From Cupriavidus sp. UYMMa02A (lineage in GTDB: Bacteria > Pseudomonadota > Gammaproteobacteria > Burkholderiales > Burkholderiaceae), in contig LRMT01000145.1 of NCBI GenBank assembly GCA_001725945.1, positions 1 to 64,000 of the forward strand: a stretch of 64,000 bases of DNA. Direction: 5' to 3'. Made by a program: the position numbers and the translations under genes. The notes under the pieces were generated by a model. The model did no database searches. It had not been told where the DNA came from and saw only the letters and a list, made by a program, of their open reading frames with translations. This document shows, one piece after another, positions 52,392 through 62,472 of the stretch. The stretch's first letter is position 1. Each line of letters opens with the position of its first letter.

Positions 52392-52528
52392 CACGCACTA
52401 GGCCCCCTTCCGGCACGCGATGCGTGCCGGCGATTTCCCTGGCCAGCCCATGGCCGCGCTCCGCGCAACGCGGACGCGGTGGACCCCGCTCGCCCTTCGC
52501 CAACCCAAACGACAAGAAAGACAGAGAC

Positions 52529-53638
52529 ATGAAAGCACGCTGCGCCACTCCCGTTCCCGGGGCCTTGCGCACCCTTCGCATCCTGCGCCACCGCAACGCC
52601 CTGCGGGCTGTCTGTATGGCCAGCGCCCTCTGGGCCGGCTCCGCCGCAGCGACGATGCAGATCTATGGCGCCGTCGACAGCTTTCTGCAGTATTCGAACA
52701 ACAGCGGTCAGTCGAGCGTGCGGCTGCTCAGCGGCGGCGCGTCGACTTCGCGTTGGGGCATCACCGGCACCGAGGATCTCGGCGGCGGTCTGCGCACCGC
52801 CTTTCGCCTGGAAAGCGGAATTGACCTGATGACCGGCAACCCGCAGAGTGCCACGTCGATGTACAACCGCGAGGCCAATGTCTCGATCGGCTCGCCCGAA
52901 TGGGGGACGGTCAAGCTTGGCAAGCAGTACCCAGCCATTCCTCCCGAGTGGGTGGATCCGTTTCTCTCCGTCGGGCAGCTATCGCCATGGGCCAGCACCG
53001 CGCTGGCGACCAGTGACCTTGGCCATGGCGCCACGGCAGTACAGGCGCGCGTCAACAATGCCCTCAGCTACCAGACGCCCGATTTCGGCGGCCTGAATGC
53101 CACCGTGCTCTACGCGCCGCGCAATGCAGCAGGCGCCAGTCCCGTGGCAGCCAATACTGGCGTCGTCACCAACTTCGCACGCGGCCCGCTGGCGCTGAGC
53201 GGCTCCTACAACGCAGTCTGGGCGCCCACCTCGCAGGTACCCGGCGGCCCGCCGGACGGCCCGCGCACCGATATGGTCATCGCCAGCGCGCTCTACACCT
53301 TTGGCGCGACGCTCGGCTCCGCCGCCTACGCCATGATCCGGCCGGCCGCGCCAGGCACTTTCGTGGCACAGGTCTTCTCTCTCGGCGCCGTATGGCAGAA
53401 GGGCGCGCACGTGATCCGCGCCGGTCTGGTCTACCGCAATGTCAGTGGCAAGCCAGACCATGCGATCGGCGCCCTGCTTGGCTACGATTACCAGTTCTCG
53501 AAGCTGACCGGCCTCTATGCGCGCGTCGGGGGCTTCAAGAACTACGGCCAATCGGCCATCTCATTCGGCTCCGACCCGGTGACTTCTCCGGGTGTTGATC
53601 CCATCGTCTTTGCACTCGGCATCAGGCAGAAGTTCTGA
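52529..53638 (+). CDS. OmpC-type general porin
   Basis: 369 residues. Signal region ALRAVCMASALWAGSAAA, then the betaproteobacterial porin opening MQIYGAVDSFLQYSNN and SRWGITGTEDLGGGLRTAFR, LESGID, NREANVSIGSPEWGTVKLGK; the C-terminus VFALGIRQKF ends in Phe as needed for barrel assembly. Trimeric porins of this kind admit small hydrophilic solutes. It lies 137 bases after the MHS gene. The long N-terminus before the hydrophobic stretch (about 27 residues) is unusual. Confidence 0.9.
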   Translation: MKARCATPVPGALRTLRILRHRNALRAVCMASALWAGSAAATMQIYGAVDSFLQYSNNSGQSSVRLLSGGASTSRWGITGTEDLGGGLRTAFRLESGIDLMTGNPQSATSMYNREANVSIGSPEWGTVKLGKQYPAIPPEWVDPFLSVGQLSPWASTALATSDLGHGATAVQARVNNALSYQTPDFGGLNATVLYAPRNAAGASPVAANTGVVTNFARGPLALSGSYNAVWAPTSQVPGGPPDGPRTDMVIASALYTFGATLGSAAYAMIRPAAPGTFVAQVFSLGAVWQKGAHVIRAGLVYRNVSGKPDHAIGALLGYDYQFSKLTGLYARVGGFKNYGQSAISFGSDPVTSPGVDPIVFALGIRQKF

Positions 53639-53672
53639 CGCCTGCCGCCAACATTCATCACTGGAGAGCACC

Positions 53673-55097
53673 ATGACAGCATCCGTACCGACACTGGACT
53701 TCGTTGAGCGCCACAGCCCGCAATTTACCGCCCTGGCCGACCAGATCTGGAACCTGGCTGAACTGCGCTACGAGGAATTCGCCTCGGCGCAACTCCATAT
53801 CGAGATGCTCGAAGCTGCGGGATTCCGCGTCACGCGCGGCGTAGCCGACATCCCCACGGCCTTCATTGCGGAGGCCGGAAGCGGCGGCCCGGTGATCGGC
53901 ATCCTCGGCGAGTACGACGCGCTGTCCGGACTCAGCCAGGAGGCCGGCGCCATGACCTGCCAGGCTTCCAGCGAGATCGCCAACGGCAACGGCCACGGCT
54001 GCGGCCACCACCTGCTTGGCACTGCCGCCCACCTGGCAGCGGCAGCGGTCAAGGAACAGCTGGAACGCACGGGTCAGGCCGGCACCGTGCGCTTCTACGG
54101 CTGCCCCGCTGAGGAAGGCGGTTCAGGCAAGACCTTCATGGCTCGCGCCGGCCTGTTCGACGACCTCGACGCCGCACTGTCCTGGCATCCGGCCGTGCAC
54201 AATGGCGTCTTCTCGGGCGAGACGCTGGCCAACATCCAGGCCTACTTCCGCTTCCGCGGCAAGGCCTCGCACGCCGCCAACTCGCCGCATCTGGGCCGCA
54301 GCGCGCTCGACGCGGTCGAGCTGATGAATGTCGGCGTCAACTATCTGCGCGAACACATGCTGCCCGATGCGCGCGTGCACTATGCGGTCACCAACACCGG
54401 GGGACTGTCGCCCAACGTTGTGCAGGCGAATGCCGAGGTGCTGTACCTGGTGCGTGCGCCGCGCAACGATCAGGCGACCGAACTGTTCGAGCGAGTCAGG
54501 AACGTGGCGCGTGGCGCCGCGCTGATGACCGGGTGCGAGCTCGAAGTCGTGTTCGACAAAGCCTGCTCGAACCTGATGCAGAACACCGTGCTCAACCAGC
54601 TCGTGCACAAGCATCTGCAGGCCATCGGAGCGCCCGCATTCAGCCCCGAGGAGATGGCGCTGGCCGCCGAGTTCCAGAAGCAGACACTGACGCCCGAGGA
54701 TATCGAAGGCGCCGGGCGTTCGCTCGGCCAGGCCTGGCGCAACCCGAAGCCGCTGTTCGATCATATCGATCTGTACACGCCGGGCAACGAGCGCAAGATG
54801 TACGGCTCGACCGACGTGGGCGATGTAAGCTGGGTCACCCCCACGGCGCAGTGCTTCACCGCCTGCTATGCGTTCGGCACGCCCTTTCATTCGTGGCAGC
54901 TTGTGTCGCAGGGCAAGAGTTCGCTCGCCCACAAGGGCATGCTGCTGGCGGCCAAGACAATGGCCGCATCCGCCATCGAGCTGTTCAGTGCACCCGACAT
55001 GCTGGCACAAGCCAAGGCGGAACTGCTGGAGCGGCGCGGCGGCAAGCCTTACGCCTGCCCAATCCCGGACGATGTGAAACTACCCTTCCAGCGCTGA
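53673..55097 (+). CDS. M20-family amidohydrolase (AbgB-like)
   Basis: 474 residues, intact. Metal site and catalytic motifs: GILGEYDALSGLSQEAGAMT, GNGHGCGHHLLGTAAHLAAA, GCPAEEGGSGKTFMARAGLF, SWHPAVHNGVFSGETLANIQ. The dimerisation domain has KASHAANSPHLGRSALDAVE. Relatives hydrolyse p-aminobenzoyl-glutamate, indole-acetyl-amino acids and similar amides in the cytoplasm. It follows the porin by 34 bases and is probably in the LysR-controlled transporter operon. The substrate is unknown. Confidence 0.88.
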   Translation: MTASVPTLDFVERHSPQFTALADQIWNLAELRYEEFASAQLHIEMLEAAGFRVTRGVADIPTAFIAEAGSGGPVIGILGEYDALSGLSQEAGAMTCQASSEIANGNGHGCGHHLLGTAAHLAAAAVKEQLERTGQAGTVRFYGCPAEEGGSGKTFMARAGLFDDLDAALSWHPAVHNGVFSGETLANIQAYFRFRGKASHAANSPHLGRSALDAVELMNVGVNYLREHMLPDARVHYAVTNTGGLSPNVVQANAEVLYLVRAPRNDQATELFERVRNVARGAALMTGCELEVVFDKACSNLMQNTVLNQLVHKHLQAIGAPAFSPEEMALAAEFQKQTLTPEDIEGAGRSLGQAWRNPKPLFDHIDLYTPGNERKMYGSTDVGDVSWVTPTAQCFTACYAFGTPFHSWQLVSQGKSSLAHKGMLLAAKTMAASAIELFSAPDMLAQAKAELLERRGGKPYACPIPDDVKLPFQR

Positions 55098-55247
55098 GCC
55101 GCGCGTCAGGGAATATGCCGGGCGTGGGCCTGCTCATCGCTCGTCCAGGCCTGCGTCATCTGACGGCTGCGACGGCAGCTCGGAGGCCCTGACAATGCGC
55201 CATCGAGCCATCGTCGCCACGGAGATTGAACAGATTTACAAAGCTCC

Positions 55248-55268
55248 CGCCCCGATAACGGGGCGTTT
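55248..55268 (+). terminator. Hairpin terminator after the M20 gene
   Basis: CGCCCCG-ATAA-CGGGGCG followed by TTT on the plus strand. It lies 150 bases after the M20 stop and before the convergent AhpD-like gene. Confidence 0.7.
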
Positions 55269-55295
55269 CGGATTTCCGGAAACCGTCGTCCGGTC

Positions 55296-55833
55296 CTACG
55301 CCACAGCCGGGAAATCCAGCGTCGTGTCGTTGACCCGGTTCACCATGTTCGTGAACAGGATTGCGCTCACCGCCTGGATTGCCTCGACCACCTGCCCGTC
55401 GCTGTAGCCGGCCGCGCGCACCGCTTCCAGACTCGTCGCCGGCACCGTGCCGCGCGTGCTGACCAGTTCTACCGCAAAGCGCGTGAGCGCGTCGATCTTC
55501 GCATCTTCGGGATAGCTGCCTTCGCGAAGCTGGCGTGTCTGCGTCTCGGTATAGCCTGCCATCTTGCCCGTCAACGTATGGGCAGCCACACAGTAGTCAC
55601 AGCCGCTGTACTCGCTCACCGAGAGGTTGATGGCTTCCAGTTCGCGCGCGGACAGCGAACCGGCCTTCTGTACCTGGCTGATCTGCAGTGCCTGGGCCAG
55701 CACGGCCGGCGCGTTGCTGCCGATGGTGGCATACGCATTGGGCACCTTGCCGACGGCCTTCGAATGGCGCCAACAGTTCGGCGGCCTGGCCGGTGGCTTG
55801 CGCGACGGGGATGGTATGCAGTCGGGTGGTCAT
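55296..55833 (-). CDS. AhpD-like carboxymuconolactone decarboxylase-family protein, frameshifted
   Basis: About 179 residues. Start ATG 55833 (MTTRLHTIPVAQATGQAAEL); a shift near 55757 leads to VPNAYATIGSNAPAVLAQAL. The redox motif is SGCDYCVAAHTLTGKMAGYT, with CxxC and His as in AhpD peroxidases. It is divergent from an AraC gene, which probably controls it. It may protect against peroxides. Confidence 0.85.
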
Positions 55834-55971
55834 GATCGATCTCCAGTTCGTTCCAGGGGTGGGGGGAATCACCAGGTTTGTGTGCGGTGCTTCCCTGGAC
55901 TTCATGGTAGAGGCACCGCCGATCCGAAGAGGATAGAATCGACTCATCTTTTTGCTCGATCGTCTCAGCTC

Positions 55972-56918
55972 ATGGACAGCCTCAGTGAACTGGTCCGTCT
56001 ACTGTCGCCCTCCGGCACGGTTGACCTGCATTGCCGCGTGGCCGGCGCATGGTCCGCTCACCATGCGCAGGCTGCTCCGGGCCATGTGCCCTATCACGTG
56101 ATCCTGGATGGCCGCGCGGAGATCGCGGTGGGCAAGGAGGTCTTGCCAGTGACAGCCGGCGATGTCCTGCTGTTTCCGCACGGGGCAGCGCATACGATGA
56201 CGGGACTTGCGGGTGGCTCCCGGCGGGTAGTGGAGTCGCGCCAGTTCAACGGCCTGGTGACGGAAATCACGGTGGCCGGCGCGGCCGCACCGCTGGACAT
56301 CCTGTGCGGCACCTTCATGCTCGGCGGCTCGGCCGACATCCTGCTGCGCAGTTTGCCCGAGGTACTGTGCGTTGCAACGGCAGACCAGTCCGCCAGCCAC
56401 GATGCCGGCTGGCTGCGCGGACTGATCGGCATGATGCATGTCGAAGCCGATCAGCCACGGCCCGGTGGAGCAGCCATCATCGCGGACCTGTCGACCGCGC
56501 TTTTCACGATCCTGCTGCGCACGCTGGTCGCACGCAAGATGGTGGCACAGGGACTGCTTGCGCTGATGGCGGATGCCCGCATGGCAAAAGCTGTGGACGC
56601 CGTAGTGCGGGCGCGGAGCAGCCCTGGAGCGTCGATGGTCTGGCTGCCATCTGCAACGTCTCGCGCGCGACGCTGGCGCGGCGCTTCGCGCAACTGAGCG
56701 GCATCACACCGCTGGAACTCGTGACCACGCTGCGCATGGAACGCGCCGCGCGACTGCTGCGGCAGGACGAACTGTCCGCGGGCACGGTGGGCGAGCGCTG
56801 CGGATACGCCTCGCAGGCCGCATTCGGCCGCGTGTTCACGCAGTATTTTGGCGTGGGCCCCGGCGCCTACCGGCGCCAGCACCGCGAACGACGCGGGGTG
56901 GCTCCTGCCGCCCTGTAA
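55972..56918 (+). CDS. AraC-family regulator with cupin domain, frameshifted
   Basis: About 315 residues. An N-terminal cupin sensor (GHVPYHVILDGRAEIAVGKE, PVTAGDVLLFPHGAAHTM) is followed, after a shift near 56615, by two AraC helices (WSVDGLAAICNVSRATLARR, FGQ-like AGTVGERCGYASQAAFGRVF and FGVGPGAYRRQ). Cupin-AraC proteins often control divergent oxidoreductase or peroxidase genes; here the AhpD-like gene is divergent, 138 bases away. Confidence 0.85.
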
Positions 56919-56925
56919 GGGCGGT

Positions 56926-57792
56926 TCATGGCGCACCCAGGCATTCAACGGTGATCGCCATCAGCGCCTGCAGCCGTGCCAGTCGCCGCAGATCGCGATG
57001 GCATCCGATCCATACGTCGCGCCCGGGCGGCGGCTCACCCAGGTCGATCCGCCGCAAGCCCAGGGTAGCATCGCCCAGCGGACACGGCAGTACCGCGAAG
57101 CCCCCGCCTTCGGCACACATGCGAGCCTGCACGCCGCGGTTGTTGCTGCGGAACGCTGTGCCCGCCCTGGGCAGCATCCGCGCAGTCCAGGCCACATCGG
57201 GCAACGCACCAAACGCGCTGTCCATGCTGATGAGCGCGATGCCTTCGCCATTCCCCGCGTGCGGCGGCTCAAGATCGACGTGTCCGTACAGCGCGTAATC
57301 CATGTGCATCAGCTTGCGCTGAATGACATCGGGCTCTTCAAACGGTGTGATGCGGAATGCCAGGTCCGCTTCCCGTCGGGCCAGGCTGTACTGGCGCGAA
57401 TCCGTCACCAGTTCCAGCGAGACACGCGGATGCTGCGCGAGGAAGCGCGCGAAAACTGGCGTCAGGACATGAATGCCGAACCAGTCCGACGAGGTCACGC
57501 GCAACAGGCCGGTCAACGCCGTATCCGTCCCGGCAAGCGCGCGGGCCAGGCCGAGGGCCTCTTCCTCCATGCGCTCCGCATAAGCAAGCACGGCATTGCC
57601 TTCTTCGGTCAGCACGAAGCCGTCACTGGTCCGATGGAACAGCATATGGCCGACCGATGCCTCCAGCGCGCGCAGGCGCCGGCCCATCGTCGGCTGAGTC
57701 AGGCCGACCATCCTTGCCGCCGCGCCAAGGGTGCCGGCACGCGCGATGGCAAGGAAGATGCGCACATCGCTCCATTCCATACGCTCATTCAT
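56926..57792 (-). CDS. LysR-family regulator
   Basis: 288 residues from ATG 57792 (MNERMEWSDVRIFLAIARAG). Helix-turn-helix GTLGAAARMVGLTQPTMGRR; effector region LTGLLRVTSSDWFGIHVLTP and VLPCPLGDATLGLRRIDLG. A further in-frame ATG at 57813 lies inside a 26-bp palindrome, and another is at 57780; the start is uncertain because no good ribosome site is visible. It is divergent from the quinone oxidoreductase gene and probably controls it. Confidence 0.86.
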   Translation of the reverse strand: MNERMEWSDVRIFLAIARAGTLGAAARMVGLTQPTMGRRLRALEASVGHMLFHRTSDGFVLTEEGNAVLAYAERMEEEALGLARALAGTDTALTGLLRVTSSDWFGIHVLTPVFARFLAQHPRVSLELVTDSRQYSLARREADLAFRITPFEEPDVIQRKLMHMDYALYGHVDLEPPHAGNGEGIALISMDSAFGALPDVAWTARMLPRAGTAFRSNNRGVQARMCAEGGGFAVLPCPLGDATLGLRRIDLGEPPPGRDVWIGCHRDLRRLARLQALMAITVECLGAP

Positions 57793-57801
57793 TTTTGACT
57801 G

Positions 57802-57827
57802 GTAATTATTCAATATTGTTAATTTAC
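57802..57827. promoter_or_regulatory. Imperfect palindrome between LysR and the oxidoreductase gene
   Basis: Two 13-base halves, GTAATTATTCAAT and ATTGTTAATTTAC, match at 9 of 13 positions in inverted orientation around CAATATTG. The site is AT-rich in a GC-rich region and lies at the LysR start, a likely LysR operator and promoter. Confidence 0.55.
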
Positions 57828-57898
57828 ATGCAAATACGCATACGCCATGATGATTCCATCACGCCCATACCATGTCCCGGGCGACCAAGGAGATCAAG

Positions 57899-58883
57899 AT
57901 GTCCATGCAGGCACTGGTGCTGAAGCGGCACAACGGCCCCCTCGAACTCACTACCGTCCCGCGGCCTGAACCCGGCGCGGGCCAAGTGCTGGTGCGCATC
58001 GCGGCAAGCGGGCTAAATCCCCTCGATACCAAGATCCGCGCGGCAGCGCGGCACATGCGAAGCACCCATTGCCGCTGGTGCTGGGCATCGACATGGCAGG
58101 GACGGTCGAAGCCGTTGGCAAAGGCGTCACCGCCTTCCGGGCTGGGGACGAGGTCTACGGCATGACCGGTGGCGTTGGCGGGATCCAGGGCTCGCTGGCC
58201 CAGTACGCGGCGGTCGATGCCGAACTGCTGGCCCACAAACCGGCCAACCTGTCGATGCGCGAGGCCGCTGCGTTGCCGCTTGCCTTCATCACCGCCTATG
58301 CCGGCATCGTCGACCGTGCGCATCTGCAAGCCGGCAAGACCGTGCTCGTGCAAGGTGGCGCCGGCGGCGTAGGTCATGTGGCCGTGCAGCTGGCGCGTGC
58401 GCTGGGCGCGAACGTCTTCGCCACCGCCAGCGCGAAAACCGGGACCTTGTCAGGTCGCTCGGCGCCACGCCGATCGACTACCGTGCCCAGTCGGTCGAGG
58501 ACTATGTCTTGGCCCATACGCAGGGTGAAGGCTTCGACCTGGTGGTCGATACGGTCGGCGGCGCAACGCTCGATGCCTCGTTCGCGTCGGTGAAGCATTT
58601 CGGCCACGTGGTCAGCGCGCTCGGCTGGGGCACGCATGCGCTGGCGCCGCTGTCATTCCGCGAGGCAAGCTATTCCGGCGTGTTCACGCTGTACCCGCTG
58701 CTGACTGGCAAGCACCGCGCGCACCACGGCGAGATGCTGCGCGAGGCCGCGCGCATGACCGAATCCGGCAAGCTGCGGCCGGTGGTCGATCCGCGCCGCT
58801 TCAGCCTCGAGACGGCGGAGGCGGCCTATGAGCTTGTCCTCAGCGGCACCGCCCAGACCAAGGTCGTGGTCGAGGTTGGGTAG
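57899..58883 (+). CDS. Zinc-independent quinone oxidoreductase-like MDR, frameshifted
   Basis: About 329 residues. VLVRIAASGLNPLDTKIRA, then after a shift near 58047 LPLVLGIDMAGTVEAVGKGV, VLVQGGAGGVGHVAVQLARA (NADPH site) and, after a shift near 58445, FDLVVDTVGGATLDASFASV and AQTKVVVEVG at the end. It probably reduces quinones or enones with NADPH. Start ATG 57899 follows AAGGAG. The likely regulator is the divergent LysR. Confidence 0.86.
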
Positions 58884-59310
58884 GACAGGCTGCGACGGAG
58901 GCGGGCGTCCCGCCCTCGAAACTCGAACAGCGCACGGCCGTCCAATCCGATAGGGGCTCTTGCCCCTTGCATCAAAGGCCGCACCGGTCGATGCGGCCAG
59001 CACTGAAACCATGGAGGCCGACATGAAGCGTTCCATGCGCCACTCGACAGCACCGACAAAGCCCTCCGCTCCCAGTACACCTATGACGCAAGCCCCGGCC
59101 TCACGCATCCAGTCCGCAACTGCCAAGGCGAGCGGCACCGGCGTCCCCAAAGGAGGCTTCGCAGCCAGGGCTCAAAGAGCAGCTACGACTCGAGGCCGCT
59201 AGTCCACGACATCTCCTTCTTGTGTTCTTCTTTCGAGCTTGTCGAACCGGCGGTCAAATCTCTTGGACCCGAGCGCTTGCCGATATCAGATGCTGGGGCT
59301 CGGGTTCGGG
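58884..59310. other. Non-coding gap before the small RNA
   Basis: About 430 bases between the oxidoreductase stop and the small-RNA promoter. I see no gene with a ribosome site and family-like sequence, and no strong hairpin. Confidence 0.5.
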
Positions 59311-59338
59311 TTGACCTGCTCGCCAGCCGTCCTATAAT
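59311..59338 (+). promoter_or_regulatory. Sigma70 promoter of the small RNA
   Basis: TTGACC (59311-59316), a 16-base spacer and a perfect TATAAT (59333-59338). Transcription would start near 59345, at the base of the first hairpin. Confidence 0.85.
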
Positions 59339-59344
59339 TCAAGT

Positions 59345-59523
59345 GCTGACTGAGACACGCTGTAGCAAGGCGAAGGTAAGTCAGCGAAACGATCATGTTT
59401 CATAGATGGAGCGTGATCGTGCAGGCTGAAAACCTGCAAGTCCGAACCGGATCAGCTGACCCGGTTCGGACGCATACGTGGACTACTGAAAGCTCCAAGC
59501 ACCTGTAACGAGGTGCTTTTTTT
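59345..59523 (+). ncRNA. Unidentified structured small RNA of about 179 nt
   Basis: Four perfect hairpins follow the promoter: H1 GCTGACT/AGTCAGC (59345-59351, 59379-59385); H2 ACGATCA/TGATCGT (59389-59395, 59414-59420); H3 GCAGG/CCTGC (59421-59425, 59433-59437) with an A-rich loop; H4 GTCCGAACCGG/CCGGTTCGGAC (59440-59450, 59461-59471) with the palindrome TCAGCTGA in its loop. A terminator ends it. Four GGA triplets occur, two of them in loops, but they do not form the repeated ANGGA pattern of CsrB/RsmZ. It does not form the single long hairpin of 6S RNA. A 37-codon frame (ATG 59395 to TAA 59508) crosses H2-H4 but has no well-placed ribosome site. Confidence 0.75.
59497..59523 (+). terminator. 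Rho-independent terminator of the small RNA
   Basis: AAGCACCT/AGGTGCTT stem with a 6-base loop (GTAACG) and seven Ts. Confidence 0.9.
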
Positions 59524-59662
59524 CTGCCCCCTGGCGGCGGCCATCGGCCAGCTCACACGGCCCTCCCCAAGACTCACCGGCCTACAATTGTTTTGAGATG
59601 TGACCTGACGCAAGCCATTGCCTGACGACACGACGGCACGGCGACCCGGCGAAGGAGAGGCG

Positions 59663-62440
59663 ATGCGATCGCAAGAGAGGTCCGGCGTGCGCCTGAGACG
59701 CTATGCAATCGCCATTGCAGTCCTCATCGTCGGCTTCATCCTTATCGGGTTCATTGCAGACGTCCTGGTCGATTGGCTGTGGTTTTCCTCGATCGGCTAC
59801 GTTGACGTCTTCTGGGTGGTCTTTTCGGCCCAGGCGCTCGTCTTCATTGCCGTATTCACTGTGTCGGCGAGCGCCATCTGCTTGTCGGGGTTCCTGGCGC
59901 ACCGTTACGCGCGCAGCCGGGTCATCCTGCAGGCGGTACACGCCTCTGAATCTTCGTCGGAAGGGTCACGGAGGCCTCAATTCATCGGCGAACTTGCGAC
60001 GTCGCACCGCGCATTCCCTGGCGCGTCACCATTGCCGGCGCTGCCGTCCTCATCGGGCTGATCATCGCTGCCAGCGAAGTGCCGAGCTGGGACATGGCGC
60101 TTCGCTTCCTGCATCAGGTGCCCGTTGGCGAGCGCGACCCGATCTTCGGCAAGGACATCGGCTTCTATCTGTTCTCGCTGCCGGTCTACGTTGCGCTCAA
60201 GAACTGGCTGCTGCGGCTGCTGTTCTGCAGCGCGGCCGTTGCAGGCCTGATCTACGGGGTGCGCGGCGATATCGCGCTCGGGCCTTCGGCCCCGGGGCTC
60301 TCCCCCGCCGCGGCTGCGCATGGTTCGGCATTGCTCGGCCTGTTCTTCCTGCTGAAGGCCTGGTCCTACGGGCTCGACCGCTTTCTGCTGCTCTACGGTG
60401 ATAACGGCGTCGTGGTGGGCGCCGGCTATACCGACCTCCACGTCGAGTTGCCGGCCCTATGGCTGCTCATGGCGCTCTCGGTTGCCGCGTCCATCAGTTC
60501 GTGGGCCAATATGCGCCGGCGGGACTATCGAATTCCTGCCGCCGCGGCCCTGCTGGTGTTCGGCGGTTCATTCGTATTCGCCCTGATCCTCCCCGCGCTG
60601 TTCCAGCGCTTCTATGTCAAGCCAAGCGAACTGCAGTTGGAAGCGCCCTATATCCAGCACAATATCGCACTGACCCGGAAGGCTTATGGCCTTGAGCAAA
60701 TCGCGGTAAAGCCGTTCGCGGCCGAGCAGGGTCTGAACCCCGCCGCGATCCAGGCCAATCGCGCGACCATCGACAATGTCCGCCTGTGGGACGTGCAGCC
60801 GCTGATGGATACCTACGCGCAATTGCAGGAGATCCGGACTTACTACAAGTTCCTCTCGGTGGACATCGACCGCTACGGGCTCGACACCGGCTATCGACAG
60901 GTCATGCTGTCCGCGCGTGAACTGGAGCCGGCAATGCTTCCGGCGAATGCCCAGACCTGGGTGAACCTGCATCTCCTGTTCACCCACGCACCGGCGTCGT
61001 GATGTCGCCGGTCACCGAGAAAACAACGGAAGGCCTGCCCTCACTCTATCTGCAGGATATTCCGCCGGTCGCCAGTGGCGGCCCGACCATTCGCGAACCT
61101 CGCCTCTACTTCGGTGAAGGCCACGCGACTACGTCATCGTGAAAGGCAGCGTGCCCGAGTTCGACTACCCCAAGGGAACGGACAACGCCTACACGACCTA
61201 CCGCGGGCGCGACGGCATCGCCATCGGCGGCATCGCGCTGCGCACGCTCTTCGCGTGGCAGTTTGACGATCCCAATATCCTGCTGACCGGATACATCACG
61301 GCCGAAAGCCGGATCTTGCTCCACCGCAATATCCAGGACCGGGTGCGGACGATCGCTCCATTTCTCAGCCTTGACCAGGATCCCTATGTCGTCGCGAGCG
61401 GCGGGCGCCTTTTCTGGATGCAGGACGCCTATACCGTCAGCCGCTGGTACCCCTATTCCCAGCCGGGCTTCGGCGAGGGCTCCAACTACATCCGTAACGC
61501 GGTCAAGGTGGTCATCGATGCCTACGACGGCACCGTCGGCTTTTATGTCAGCGATCCGTCCGACCCGATACTGCGAACATACCAACGCATCTTCCCGGCT
61601 CTGTTCAAGCCTCTGGCGTCCATGCCGCAGGATCTGCAGCGGCATATCCGCTATCCCGAAGACCTGTTTCTGATCCAGGCGCAGCTCTATCGCGCCTACC
61701 ATATGGAAGCGCCGGAAGTCTTCTACAACCGCGAGGATCTCTGGCAATTCCCGCGCGGATTGGCCGGCATCGACGGCGGAAGTACCCCCGGCACGCCCGC
61801 GACACCCATGGCGCCGTACTACATGATCATGCGGCTCCCCGGGGAACCACGCCCCGAGTTCGTCCTCATGCTGCCCATGGTGCCAAGCCGGCGCGACAAT
61901 ATGATCGCCTGGCTGGCGGCGCGTTGCGATCCACCTGAGTACGGCAAGCTCATCGTCTACGCTTTTCCCAAGGAAAAGCTGGTCTACGGACCGTTCCAGA
62001 TCGAGGCGCGCATCCAGCAGAACACTGAGATCTCGCAGCAGATCTCACTGTGGAACCAGATGGGATCGCGCGTCATCCGCGGCCATCTCCTGGTCGTGCC
62101 GATCGAGAATTCGATCCTGTATATCTCTCCGCTCTACCTGCGCGCGGCGTCCGGTCAGCTGCCGGAGTTGAAGCGGGTAATCGCCGCCTACGGTGACCGT
62201 GTCGTTATGGAAGAGACATTGGGGGGAGCGCTCGCAGCACTCTTCAAGGAGACTGGCCCCGGCGCGCCGCCGGTACCCCCAGGCGCGGCAGACGCGCGCG
62301 CCCGCGACGCGCTCGCTCACTATGACCGCGCCATCGAGCGACTGAAGGCGGGAGACTGGAGCGGCTTCGGCTCGGAACTCGATGCAATGAGACCGCTGCT
62401 TGAAAGGCTTGGAGCCCGCCCGCCCGAAGACCGGAAGTGA
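59663..62440 (+). CDS. UPF0182 family membrane protein, frameshifted
   Basis: About 925 residues. Seven or so membrane segments fill the first third (AIAIAVLIVGFILIGFIADV, VDVFWVVFSAQALVFIAVFT, LPALWLLMALSVAASISSWA, FGGSFVFALILPALFQRFYV). A large soluble part follows with family motifs NIALTRKAYGLEQI, VRLWDVQPLMDTYAQLQEIR, GTDNAYTTYRGRDGIAIGG, YPEDLFLIQAQLYRAYHM and LVVPIENSILYISPLYLRA. Shifts lie near 59990, 61003 and 61125. Start ATG 59663 follows GGAGAGG; the TGA is at 62440. The function of the family is unknown. Nothing nearby suggests a pathway; the convergent livF gene ends 33 bases away. Confidence 0.9.
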
Positions 62441-62472
62441 CCGGGTTCCCAAGCCAGGCGAATCACCGGCCT

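Noticed and set aside
59395-59508. 37-codon small protein inside the small RNA
   Set aside because: The only purine-rich stretch upstream is about 17 bases away, and the frame runs through three perfect stems; kept only as an alternative.
59345-59523. 6S RNA, tmRNA or CsrB/RsmZ-type RNA
   Set aside because: No long single hairpin, no tRNA-like end, and too few looped GGA motifs.
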